Translations under genes and position numbers: made by a program
Assembly (NCBI RefSeq): GCF_030814695.1
Contig: NZ_JAUSVL010000001.1
Span: forward strand, 4,004,227 to 4,068,226
Direction of reading: 5' to 3'
DNA from: Oligosphaera ethanolica
GTDB lineage: Bacteria; Verrucomicrobiota; Lentisphaeria; Oligosphaerales; Oligosphaeraceae
DNA length: 64,000 nucleotides
The notes under the pieces: generated by a model
Database searches by the model: none
What the model was told of the DNA's origin: nothing
What the model saw: the letters and a program-made list of their open reading frames with translations, nothing else
In this document: in pieces, positions 43,870 to 52,314 of the stretch
Numbering within the stretch: the first letter of the stretch is position 1
Layout: each line of letters begins with the position of its first letter

Positions 43870-45729
43870 TTATGATTCGGCGTAGAAAAGCAGGTCGTCG
43901 AGTTCCTGGCAGGCGGCGTGGAAAGCCTTAGTGTCGCCGGTATTGAGGGCGGCTTTCATTTGTTGGACCAGCTCATTGGCTTCGGCGAGGTCTTCCCGGG
44001 GCATTTTTGAGGAGACTTTTTGCAGGCGGAAAGCGAGCTGGGTGATGGTGTTGATCATATCCGGGGCGTCATCGGCGGTCTTTCGGCCGTGGGCGCCTTG
44101 CTTCTCGACTTTGTCTTGGTTCGCGTCCATCGCATCGGCGAGGATGCCGGCGATGGCGTCGTCGTCATCGGTGTTGTCGTCATCCACGTCGCCGTTGAGT
44201 GGGTTCCACGGGGGCTGGTTGGCGAAGAGCTTGGCGACGCGTTCGCGGGATTTTGCCAGTTCGTCGTCTGTGAGTTTGGCGAGGGCGTTGGTGATGACGA
44301 TGTCTTTGCGTTTGCCGGTGATTTTTTCGATTGCTGAGCAGCGGAGGAGGCCATCGAGGTCGAGTTTCATGCTCATGACGATTTTATTACCGGCGGGTTG
44401 CTCCGAGAGGTCTTCGATGCAGAAGGTGCCGATTAGGGTATTTTTGCGCGCGTCGGGGTTTTCGCCTTGGAAGACATTGACTTCGATGGCCTTTTGGTTG
44501 TCTTGGATGGTAAAAAAGACTTCTTCGCGGGCGACGGGTAGTGCGGCGCCGGCCTTGATGATGCTGACGAAGCAGTAATGGCAGAGTTGGCCGTTGAGTT
44601 CGCCCACGCAGGAAATGCCGAAGGTGTAGGGGGTAATATCGACGAGGATGCGGTGTTGCTGCTCGCCCATGAGCCGCGCGGCCATCATGCCGGCGCCGTA
44701 AGCGACGGCCAGGTCGGGCTGGATGTCGGCGTGGGGGCGGCGGCCGAATTCGCGTTCGATCATGTCTTGAAATACCGAGCTGCGGGTGGAGCCGCCGACT
44801 AGAATGATGTCATCGACGGCATCGGCTTTGACGCCGGCGTCGCTGAGACAACGGCGGACGGCGAGGACGGTTTTGGCGACGAAGGGCTCGAGCAGCTCGT
44901 CGAATTCCTGGCGGGACAATTCGCGGTCGAGGGACAAGCTGTCGCCGTTTTTGCCAACGAGGTTGTTTTCGATAATTTGTGCGTAGGCGAATTCGGAGAG
45001 TTGCACTTTGGCTTGTTCGGCGGCTTTGAGGAGTCGGTATTCGGCGATGCGGTCGAGGGCGCCGTGGTCTTTTTCGAGCATTTCGGCTTGGAGGCGTTCG
45101 GCGATGGCCTGGTCGAAGTCGTCGCCGCCGAGATGATTGTCGCCGCTGCTGGCGATGACTTCGGTGACATCGCCTTCGATGCTGACCAGTGACACATCGA
45201 AAGTGCCGCCGCCGAGGTCGAAGGCGAGGAGAGTTTTTTTCTTGTCGGGGGTATTGTTTTCGTAGGCGAGGCAGGCAGCGGTTGGTTCATTGAGGATGCG
45301 CAGCACGTCCAAGCCGGCGATGCGGCCGGCTTCGCGGGTGGCGTTGCGTTGGGCGTCGTTGAATTGGGCGGGGACGGTGATGACCGCCTTGGTGACGGGC
45401 TTGCCGAGGTGTTTTTCGGCGGCGTTTTTGAGGGTGGTGAGGATCATGGCGGAGATTTCCTGGGGGAGGTAGTCGCGGCCGCCGAGGTTGACGCTGTCGC
45501 CGCTGCCCATTTTGCGCTTGATGGAGCGGACGGTGTTGTCCGGGTACAGAGCCAGTTGGTTGCGCGCCTCGTGGCCGACGATGAGATTGCCTTTGGGCGA
45601 GATGCCGACGACGGAGGGGAGCATGAGTGAGCCGTCTGCCATGGGGATGATTTCGATTTTGCCGTCGATGCACACCGCCACTTCGCTGTTGGTGGTTCCC
45701 AAGTCGATGCCGATGATGATGTCACTCAT
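43870..45729 (-). CDS. Hsp70/DnaK-family chaperone, satellite paralogue
   Basis: 619 residues. All nucleotide-binding motifs are present: GIDLGTTNSEVAV, AVITVPAQFNDAQRNATREA, FDLGGGTFDVSLVSIEG and ILVGGSTRSSVFQDMI. The substrate domain starts ILVDITPYTFGISCVGELNG, where ordinary DnaK has DVTPLSLG, and the loops are divergent; an acidic insertion GDVDDDNTDDDD lies in the lid. The start overlaps the GrpE-like stop (ATGA). It is therefore a dedicated Hsp70 with its own nucleotide exchange factor and J-like protein rather than the housekeeping DnaK, though no other DnaK is in the window for comparison. Confidence 0.93.
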   Translation of the reverse strand: MSDIIIGIDLGTTNSEVAVCIDGKIEIIPMADGSLMLPSVVGISPKGNLIVGHEARNQLALYPDNTVRSIKRKMGSGDSVNLGGRDYLPQEISAMILTTLKNAAEKHLGKPVTKAVITVPAQFNDAQRNATREAGRIAGLDVLRILNEPTAACLAYENNTPDKKKTLLAFDLGGGTFDVSLVSIEGDVTEVIASSGDNHLGGDDFDQAIAERLQAEMLEKDHGALDRIAEYRLLKAAEQAKVQLSEFAYAQIIENNLVGKNGDSLSLDRELSRQEFDELLEPFVAKTVLAVRRCLSDAGVKADAVDDIILVGGSTRSSVFQDMIEREFGRRPHADIQPDLAVAYGAGMMAARLMGEQQHRILVDITPYTFGISCVGELNGQLCHYCFVSIIKAGAALPVAREEVFFTIQDNQKAIEVNVFQGENPDARKNTLIGTFCIEDLSEQPAGNKIVMSMKLDLDGLLRCSAIEKITGKRKDIVITNALAKLTDDELAKSRERVAKLFANQPPWNPLNGDVDDDNTDDDDAIAGILADAMDANQDKVEKQGAHGRKTADDAPDMINTITQLAFRLQKVSSKMPREDLAEANELVQQMKAALNTGDTKAFHAACQELDDLLFYAES

Positions 45730-46394
45730 GCTTGTTTCCTCACTTCGACCTCGGCGGTCGTCAAGATTTTTTGGTTGCGGCGGAAGCCCTGAGAGAAGAT
45801 TTTGGTGACGGCGCCTGGGGGGCTGTCGTTGTTGTCACTGACGGCGATGGCGCGCATGGTAGTGGCGTCAAAGGGTTCGCCGACGCTGGCGACGGGGGTG
45901 ACGTCAAAGCGGCGGAGCGCGTCGTCGGCTTTTTTGACCAGGAGATTGAGGTGTTGTTGTTGTTGTATGAGCAAATCGCGGTCGGCTTTGGGAGTGAAGA
46001 AGCCGTGGAGTTTTTGGGTGGCGAAGTGTTCGGCGTTGTCGGCGAAAGCTTCGCGGAGGCGGATGAGTTCGAGGAGGACGGCGTCTTCGCCTTGGGTTCG
46101 GGCCTGGGGCACTTGGGCTTTGACTTCGCGGGCGGCGTTTTCGATGGCAGAGCTTTGGCTGGTGAGGGAGCCTTTGAGGTCGCCGAGGATGGCGGTCATG
46201 TCCTGAGCGTTGCGATGGACGCCGCGGGTCTGCATGCTGATTTCCTGGCGGAGCGCGGCCAGTTCGCCGTAGAAGGAGAAGAGGTCGGGGGCGGGGGCGT
46301 CGCCATTAAGTTGGGCGACGGGGTCTTGGTTGAGCTCGTCAAGCCAGGCGCGGAAATCCGTCACCAGTTGTTCTTTGGTTGTATCGTCAATCAT
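45726..46394 (-). CDS. GrpE-like nucleotide exchange factor
   Basis: 222 residues; the ATG at 46394 lies inside the end of the J-like gene (eight-base overlap). Residues about 40-150 are a long helix/coiled coil (LAALRQEISMQTRGVHRNAQ, LLIQQQQHLNLLVKKADDAL). The C-terminal beta-domain matches GrpE: VGEPFDATTMRAIAVSDNND followed by GAVTKIFSQGFRRNQKILTT and AEVEVRK. Standard GrpE is shorter (about 190 residues). Its stop overlaps the Hsp70 start by four bases, so the two are translationally coupled and should act together in ADP release. Confidence 0.85.
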   Translation of the reverse strand: MIDDTTKEQLVTDFRAWLDELNQDPVAQLNGDAPAPDLFSFYGELAALRQEISMQTRGVHRNAQDMTAILGDLKGSLTSQSSAIENAAREVKAQVPQARTQGEDAVLLELIRLREAFADNAEHFATQKLHGFFTPKADRDLLIQQQQHLNLLVKKADDALRRFDVTPVASVGEPFDATTMRAIAVSDNNDSPPGAVTKIFSQGFRRNQKILTTAEVEVRKQA

Positions 46395-46701
46395 GCGTGG
46401 GTTCCGTGTTGGCGAGGAGTTTGCGCCAGAAGGCTGTGCCGGGGCGGCGAGGCAGAGCGCTCGTTTCGGGCAGGAGGCAGCTGGGTTTTGGCGGGGGATG
46501 CGGATGGAATTGCAGGCCAAAGACGGCCAGGCGCGCGCGGGCGACGTCGTCGGCTACAAGCTGCCAGGCGTCTCGGAGCTCCTGGAATTTGTCCGGCGCT
46601 TGTTCTGGCGGGTATTTGCGCAGCAAATCCAAGTAGGCTTGGCGGATTTCCTGCTGGGTGGCGTTTTCGGGGACGCCGAGGATGGCGTAGGGGTATTTCA
46701 T
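46387..46701 (-). CDS. J-domain-like protein lacking the HPD motif
   Basis: 104 residues. The first 60 residues match J-domain helices: YPYAILGVPENATQQEIRQA, YLDLLRKY and FQELRDAWQLVADDVARARL. The HPD loop that triggers Hsp70 ATP hydrolysis is replaced by Y30-P31-P32 (RKYPPEQAPDKF), so ATPase stimulation is not expected by the known mechanism. The C-terminal 40 residues are proline-rich. It starts eight bases after the large helical protein's stop and overlaps the GrpE-like start. It may act as a regulator or scaffold of the Hsp70, as the J-like proteins of mitochondrial import motors do; inference. Confidence 0.82.
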   Translation of the reverse strand: MKYPYAILGVPENATQQEIRQAYLDLLRKYPPEQAPDKFQELRDAWQLVADDVARARLAVFGLQFHPHPPPKPSCLLPETSALPRRPGTAFWRKLLANTEPTHD

Positions 46702-46709
46702 GGTGAGTG

Positions 46710-49238
46710 CTATCTCCCTCGTTTGTTGGCTGCGTGGAGTTTATGTAGTAAGTCAGTGAGTTCATCCAGCATTCTCTCGGCGTCGTCGGGATCAAATCTG
46801 TTGTAAGTGTCGTCGTCATCGTCATCGTCGAAATCGTCGTCAAAATCGTCCTCATCGTCGTCATCCTCGTCGTCGTCGTTTTCAAGGGTGAAATCGTGCA
46901 GGATGATGGGGTAATTGGTGGTTTCGTAGCGTAGTTGGCTTGATTCGGGGATGACGACTCGGTCGAGGATACTGTCTATTGATGTGTTAATGGCGTCGTT
47001 GATTAGCGCCTTGATCTGTTTTTGGTTCCATTGGTCGCGTTTCTTGGCAATGACGCCGTCATTGATGTCGAGTTGGTCAAGGAAATCATGGATGAATTTT
47101 TGTGGGGCGACGTTATCGGCGTCGAGCAGGCATTTGCTGGCAAGGGCGAGCAGGTCGATGACTATTTTTTGTCGCTTGTGGTAAGCGGTGGCGTTGCCGA
47201 AGTGGTTGAGTCTGCACGAAGCTTGGTGCATGACCAGCACACGTGGTAGGAGGAAGGCGCCGGTCCAGCGCGGATCGCGGCGATTGAGGGCGTGCTGGGT
47301 GAGATTCCAGAGGAACTTGGCCTGACGGCTGCCGTAGGCATAGAGATGAGCATTTTCGAGAAACGGGGTGCAGAAGTCCCAGAGCTTTTCGCAAGGAATG
47401 GCGTCAAGACCGGTGAGCGATTGGGGTAGGTGCAGTTCGGGGAGCCCGGCGTTTCCCCACACGGGGTCGGCGACGGCGAAGATAGCGTCAGTTTCGGCGA
47501 AGAAGTCCGTTGCGCTCATGACCTCGGGTGGTGTCTGATTGTCTGCTGGAAGTCTGAATTTATTGTCGGCCAGGCGCTTATGAATGAATGCGTCGATGAC
47601 GGGGTAGGCCGGGGCTTGTTGGTCGCCGCAGGCGTTGCGGAGCGTGCGGTGGCAAGCGGCGAAGAAGATGCCGGGCGCGGGCGGCTTGTCGCCAAGGATG
47701 GCGCGTGCTTTGGTGTGGTCGCGTTTGCTGATGGCTGCCAGGGCTTTTTCCAGTTCGAGGAAGGCCGCGTCGGTGTTGAGTTCGGGGTCTTGGGGGAAGC
47801 GCTCCTGTAGGCGTTGCAGGAGACTGGACGCTTTGGTGTAGACGTGGCGTTTGCGGGCTGATTTGAGGAGTTTGCGGGCGGCGGCCTCGTCGTCTGGGAA
47901 AGCCTTAAGCCATCGTTCCAGGATGTTATCGCTTTGAGCGGGTGGGAGAATGGTCTCAGCGATGGTATGCCATTTTTGGAACGCCTCGCGGAGGGGGTAG
48001 CTGGCGACGCTATTTTCCCACAATTGTGCCATGTGGTCATAGATTTTCCGTGCCTGTGTTTTGGTGATGCGCGGGGCGTATTGCCAGCCGATGAAGTCTG
48101 ATTCGGGTTGCAGGCGGAGCGAGTTGCCGCTGGCCAGCAAGTCATAGATCAGCGCTTTTTCCTGCGGAGTGAAGGCGTATTTGTCCAATAGGGAACGCCA
48201 GTTGTCTTCGGCGATGACGTGGCGTTGGATTTCAGTGATGGCGTAAGCGCGGTCATGTTCTTCGCTGGCTGGGAATAGGTCCGACCACTTGAATTGATCA
48301 TATGCATGCTGGGCGATTTGGTGTATGAGCAAGGCGAGGAGATTGCGGTAGAGGACGGGGCTGTTTTGCCGCAGTTCGGGGGTGAAGGTCTGACCCATCA
48401 GGCTTTGAGCTCGTGCCTTGGCGCCGTCGTTAAGGATGATGTTCTCAATATCCTGCAGGTTTTTCTTGAGGGTGTTGTTTTTGGTGGCGGCGATGATTTT
48501 GTCTGCGGTGAGTGTCGTCGTCTCGTTGTTGATGACGATGTGCAGGTCGGTTGCCAGGCTGCGCAGGGCCGCATCGTCGGGAATGCGGCGGAGGTTGTCA
48601 AGGGCGAGGTCCTTCTGGCCGTCGTACCAGGCGTTGAGGGCGTTGAGAAACAGGCGCCAGGCGACAAAAGGTGAGCGGCGCCCAATAGAGCGGTTGAGTT
48701 CGTCGAGGTCGGCGTTGCCGGCCTCGATCTTTTCCCATGTGGCCATGATCAGGCGGGCATTTTGTTTGAGCGGGTGCTGATCGCTGATGTCCTTGTTTTC
48801 GGTCAGTTCGGCGGGGTCGCGCAGGAGGTGGAGCACGTAGGCGTCAAGTTGCTCACGGACGGCCGCGTCTGTTTCGTAAGCGGCGTATGGTGGTTTGCGG
48901 AGGAAGAAGATGCGGTATTCCGGGCGGAACATGTTGGCCAGGAGCGGTGCTCGTTTGATCATGGACTGGGCCATCACGTCGATCTGGTTGGCATTGCCCT
49001 CGCGATGCATCTGCAGCGCCTTGCGTTCGGTGGCTTGCGCGATCAACGCGAGCTCATCAACCGTGAGATTGGGCAGCGAGAGCAGGTCCTTAGCCAGCGC
49101 GAAGGCCTTGCGAACTCGCCCCGCCGACAGCGCATCGGCAAGGGGGAGATGCCGGGGGGCGCCGGGGGCGGGTGGAGTGGCCGATGAAGTGGCGGGAGGG
49201 CGCGCGGTGTTGAAGCGGTGCTTTTTTTTCTTGGACAT
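46710..49238 (-). CDS. Large helical-repeat protein with Asp-rich C-terminus, first gene of the Hsp70 operon
   Basis: 842 residues from the ATG at 49238, after AAGGAG; the open frame upstream is unlikely to be coding. It starts with a basic stretch MSKKKKHRFN and a Pro/Ala linker. The rest is almost wholly helical with TPR-like spacing (LKAFPDDEAAARKLLKSARK, ASSLLQRLQERFPQDPELNT). Near the end, 31 of about 45 residues are acidic (NDDDEDDDDEDD, DDDFDDDDDDD) before a last helix. No enzymatic motif, signal peptide or membrane segment is seen. Its start is not recognisable from any characterised family. Position in the operon suggests it is either the client, a scaffold or a client-recruiting adaptor for the Hsp70. 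Confidence 0.82.
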   Translation of the reverse strand: MSKKKKHRFNTARPPATSSATPPAPGAPRHLPLADALSAGRVRKAFALAKDLLSLPNLTVDELALIAQATERKALQMHREGNANQIDVMAQSMIKRAPLLANMFRPEYRIFFLRKPPYAAYETDAAVREQLDAYVLHLLRDPAELTENKDISDQHPLKQNARLIMATWEKIEAGNADLDELNRSIGRRSPFVAWRLFLNALNAWYDGQKDLALDNLRRIPDDAALRSLATDLHIVINNETTTLTADKIIAATKNNTLKKNLQDIENIILNDGAKARAQSLMGQTFTPELRQNSPVLYRNLLALLIHQIAQHAYDQFKWSDLFPASEEHDRAYAITEIQRHVIAEDNWRSLLDKYAFTPQEKALIYDLLASGNSLRLQPESDFIGWQYAPRITKTQARKIYDHMAQLWENSVASYPLREAFQKWHTIAETILPPAQSDNILERWLKAFPDDEAAARKLLKSARKRHVYTKASSLLQRLQERFPQDPELNTDAAFLELEKALAAISKRDHTKARAILGDKPPAPGIFFAACHRTLRNACGDQQAPAYPVIDAFIHKRLADNKFRLPADNQTPPEVMSATDFFAETDAIFAVADPVWGNAGLPELHLPQSLTGLDAIPCEKLWDFCTPFLENAHLYAYGSRQAKFLWNLTQHALNRRDPRWTGAFLLPRVLVMHQASCRLNHFGNATAYHKRQKIVIDLLALASKCLLDADNVAPQKFIHDFLDQLDINDGVIAKKRDQWNQKQIKALINDAINTSIDSILDRVVIPESSQLRYETTNYPIILHDFTLENDDDEDDDDEDDFDDDFDDDDDDDTYNRFDPDDAERMLDELTDLLHKLHAANKRGR

Positions 49239-49500
49239 CGGTTCTCCTTCGCCCGGCAAGATGGCTGAGAGGGAGGTGAATGGCAATCGGCACGGAGCTT
49301 TGTTGCGGATTGGCGCGGCGGTTTCGATGGGTGCAGCATACCGTGCGGGCACGCGATAACTTGGCAGCAAAAAGCGTTGTTTGGCATGATCTGGGCGTTG
49401 CCGCAGATGACGAGAGCTGCCTAATATATTGGCTGGGGGGAGTCTGACAAATAATCGCCGCGGGTTAAATGATGGGTTTCCGGGCGATTTTGGCCAGTGA

Positions 49501-50541
49501 TTAGCGGTTGGGAGCGTGATGGGTGGCGAAGATACGCCGAATGGTGAGGACGACGCCACGGAGGGTGTCGCGGCCGGAACTGTGGCCGGTGGCGACGAGG
49601 CGTCGCAAGGCGGAGGCGTCGGGCGTGGGAAAAGGCGCTGTGGTGGCCTGCGGTGAGGTGGGTGCGGTCATGATGGCGAGGACGGAGTGGATCAGCGGTT
49701 GAGCAAAGCGGTCTTGGGCGGCGCAACGCAGGTATTTGTGGCTGACGGCGGTGGTGAGCGTCGCCGCCAAGCGGGAGACCAGGGCCGGGAACTGCGGCCT
49801 GGCTGGCATGGGAAGAGCGGTGGCGGCGGTGGTGGTGGTCGTGGTGGCGGTGAGGAAGGCGTGGACGGCGAGGAGGCCGAGGAGCGCGTCGTCGGTGGCC
49901 GGGGTCAGGCCGGGGCCCAGGCCGATGAGCGCGCGCAGATGCGTTGCGCAGGCGGCGTGGTCGGCAGCGGCGATGGCGGCAAGGAGCAACGGAAAGCGCT
50001 CTTCGGCGCCGGCGGGCAGGCGGTGCCCGGCAAGAAAGGCCGCGTCAATGGCGTCGAGGCGATCATGCAGCAATGTGGGCAGGGCGATGGACACGTTGGA
50101 CGGGAAGCGGTTGTCGTAATTGGGGCCAGTGAGGGCGACGGCCGTGGTGGGGGTGGTGGGGGTGGGCGAGGACGCGAAGAGCAACTGGTGGCGGGCGATG
50201 CGGACCGGGTCGTCGCAGCGGAGCTGCAGGCGGGCGAAGTCGGCGGGGGAGAGGACGACGCTGTCAGGGATGCCGGCGCTGGGATCGTCGCAGAGCGTCA
50301 GGAGGGTGTCGCCGATACTGATATTGATGGCGTGAGTGAAGATGGAGTGGACGCGGCCAAGAGCGGTGGAAGTGGAGTTGGTGTCCGGTGGGGTGGTGGC
50401 TGTGATGGCGGCGCCGGCGCCGGCGCCGGCTGTGGCAGGGAAGTCGTCGGCCAGGTAGCTGGCCAAGGCGTGGATGGTGCGCGGGGCGTGGTGTGGCGGG
50501 GTAGTGTTGTTTTTGGGGTTGGGGTCAGCAGGATAATGCAT
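49501..50541 (-). CDS. DUF2877 protein (AllH/YlbF-like, oxamate carbamoyltransferase subunit family)
   Basis: 346 residues from the ATG at 50541 (CGGAG upstream). The family motif is ALIGLGPGLTPATDDALLGL; the usual form is GLGPGLTPSGDD, and the Asp pair area is kept. SGRDTLRGVVLTIRRI ends the protein in place of the usual terminal helix. In Escherichia coli the homologous AllH works with FdrA (AllF) and AllG to convert oxalurate and phosphate to oxamate and carbamoyl phosphate. Here FdrA, a DUF1116 protein and an acetate-kinase-family enzyme are encoded just upstream, 600 bases away across a repeat-filled gap. The sequence is unusually rich in Ala, Thr and Pro (TATTTTTTAATALP), perhaps as result of GC drift. 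Confidence 0.83.
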   Translation of the reverse strand: MHYPADPNPKNNTTPPHHAPRTIHALASYLADDFPATAGAGAGAAITATTPPDTNSTSTALGRVHSIFTHAINISIGDTLLTLCDDPSAGIPDSVVLSPADFARLQLRCDDPVRIARHQLLFASSPTPTTPTTAVALTGPNYDNRFPSNVSIALPTLLHDRLDAIDAAFLAGHRLPAGAEERFPLLLAAIAAADHAACATHLRALIGLGPGLTPATDDALLGLLAVHAFLTATTTTTTAATALPMPARPQFPALVSRLAATLTTAVSHKYLRCAAQDRFAQPLIHSVLAIMTAPTSPQATTAPFPTPDASALRRLVATGHSSGRDTLRGVVLTIRRIFATHHAPNR

Positions 50542-50684
50542 GTCGGGCTCCGAGGTATTCGCGAAGCAGATGTGGGTGCCTTTCCGGGCACTGTATGAAA
50601 TGTGGGTTCCATTGCCGCATCGGCGCCAGTCAGCTTCGCCGACTGGCGCCGATGCGGCCGAGGAAAACGGACTAATATGGCACA

Positions 50685-51134
50685 CTACCCAGGGCGGCGC
50701 GCGCTTTCAGCGCTGCTTGCCCTGGGCTAGTATGTTTCGCGCTTTCAGCGCTTCTGCCGCTTCGCGGCGTTGAAATGCACCTGGTTTTCGCGGACGTATC
50801 TTCGGTCTTTTATCGCGGACGGATCGGACGGATCGGACGGATCGGACGGATCGGCTGTCTTCTTTTCTCGCGGACGGAGCTTGGTTTGTGAGTGTGGCGC
50901 CCTCCGGGCGCTGGTCCTATTTGCTTCTTCTGCCCTGGGTTGCGGCGCCCTCCGGGCGCCTCACCCAGGGTTATGCATGGTACGGCCCTTCGGGCCGAAC
51001 TTGGCTGATCGGACGGATCGGACGGATCGGACGGATCGGACGGATCCGGTTGATTGATCGGTCGGATCGGACGGATCCGGTTGATTGATCGGTCGGATCG
51101 GTCGGATCGGTCGGATCGGTCTGATCGGTCTGAT
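50685..51134. repeat. Mosaic of palindromic repeats and 9-base arrays between AllH-like and kinase genes
   Basis: From left: GCGCTTTCAGCGC palindromes and CCCAGGGC/GCCCTGGG stem (50685-50775, family E); CGGACGGAT units at 50817-50852; GCGCCCTCCGGGCGC twice and GGCCCTTCGGGCC (50900-51000, same modules as 32290-32410 and 60260-60370); then CGGACGGAT/CGGTCGGAT units with TCCGGTTGATTGATCGGTC spacers to 51134. No gene in 50542-51137. Confidence 0.85.
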
Positions 51135-51137
51135 TGG

Positions 51138-52307
51138 CTAATTGCCGAGAACGTTGTGGGTTTGGCGGGCGACCATGAGCTCTTCGTCGGTTTCGAGGCA
51201 CCAGACGGCGATTTTGCTGTTGGTGGTGCTGATTTTGCCGGTGGTGAGTTTTGGGTCGATGGCGACGCCGAGGTAGTCGAGGTGCTGGCATATTTTTTCG
51301 CGCAGTGGCGCGCAATTGAGGCCGATGCCGCCGGTGAAGACGACGGCGTCGAGGCCCTGCAGGTAAGCGGTGAACATACCGATGTAGCCGATGCAGTTAT
51401 CGACGAAGGCGGCGAAGGCCAGCGCGGCCTGGTTGTTGCCGGCGTCGGCGGCCTGGAGCACATCGCGGAGGTCGTTGCTGACGCCGCTCAGGCCGAGGAA
51501 GCCGCTTGCGCTGGCGAGGATGTCCATGACGCGATCAAGACTGCCTTCGCCGGCGACGAGGCGCGGCAGGCAGAAGAGATCGAAGTCGCCGACGCGGTTA
51601 TTCTGGAAGAGGCCGGACTGGGGGGTGGCGCCCATGCTGGTGGCGATGGATTTGCCGTCCTTGATGGCGCAGAGGGAGGACGAGCCACCGAGGTGCAGCG
51701 AGATGACGCGGCGGGCGTCGGGGGCCAGATCGCGCAATTTGGCGGCGATGTAGCTGTGGCTGGCGCCATGGAAGCCATAGCGGCGGACGCCGTACTTGGT
51801 CATCCACGCGTAAGGCACGCCATAGGTGGCGCGGTACGCCGGCATGCCGGCGTGGAAGGCGGTTTCGAAGCAGGCGACCTGGCTCAGCGCGGGGTGTTTG
51901 GCGCGCAATTGCCGCATGAGCGCGGCGTACATGGGATTGTGGGCGGGCGCGAAGGCCGCGTATTCGTCGAGGACGGCCAAGACGGCGTCGTCGACGGGGA
52001 CGGCGCCGCTGATGGGGCCGCCGTGGACGGTCTTGAAGCCGGCGCCGTCGAGGTCGTCCAGTGAGCGGATCAGCCCGTGGTCCTGGAGGAGACCGATGCA
52101 GAGATGAAAGGCCGCCGCGTGGTCGCGGCAGGGAGCCAGGCCGTCTTGGCGGGCATCGCTGGCCTTGAACTGCCAGGGCGACGGCGCAGCCGCGCCGACG
52201 CGTTCGACGGCGCAGCTGGCGATGGCGCGTTCACCCCGGGCGAAGTCGAACAGCTTGCATTTGAAGCTGGTGGTGCCGAGGTTCAGGACGATGATCTTGT
52301 CGGCCAT
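51138..52307 (-). CDS. Acetate-kinase-family enzyme with altered active site, in the FdrA operon
   Basis: 389 residues from the ATG at 52307, seven bases after the DUF1116 stop. Acetokinase landmarks are clear: VLNLGTTSFKCKLFD, RRYGFHGASHSYIA (catalytic His), SMGATPQSGL, RVGDFD with the conserved Arg, FTGGIGLNCAPLRE and ETDEELMVAR. Yet other catalytic spots differ from typical acetate kinase: the usual FDTAFH reads FETAFH (Asp to Glu), HRVVHGG reads FKTVHGG (Arg to Lys), and HLGNGAS reads HLGGSSS (Asn to Gly). The substrate is therefore probably not acetate; in related operons the kinase slot is filled by carbamate kinase, so a carbamoyl- or acyl-phosphate-using, ATP-forming enzyme is the favoured idea. 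Cytoplasmic. Confidence 0.88.
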   Translation of the reverse strand: MADKIIVLNLGTTSFKCKLFDFARGERAIASCAVERVGAAAPSPWQFKASDARQDGLAPCRDHAAAFHLCIGLLQDHGLIRSLDDLDGAGFKTVHGGPISGAVPVDDAVLAVLDEYAAFAPAHNPMYAALMRQLRAKHPALSQVACFETAFHAGMPAYRATYGVPYAWMTKYGVRRYGFHGASHSYIAAKLRDLAPDARRVISLHLGGSSSLCAIKDGKSIATSMGATPQSGLFQNNRVGDFDLFCLPRLVAGEGSLDRVMDILASASGFLGLSGVSNDLRDVLQAADAGNNQAALAFAAFVDNCIGYIGMFTAYLQGLDAVVFTGGIGLNCAPLREKICQHLDYLGVAIDPKLTTGKISTTNSKIAVWCLETDEELMVARQTHNVLGN

Positions 52308-52314
52308 GGGCTGT

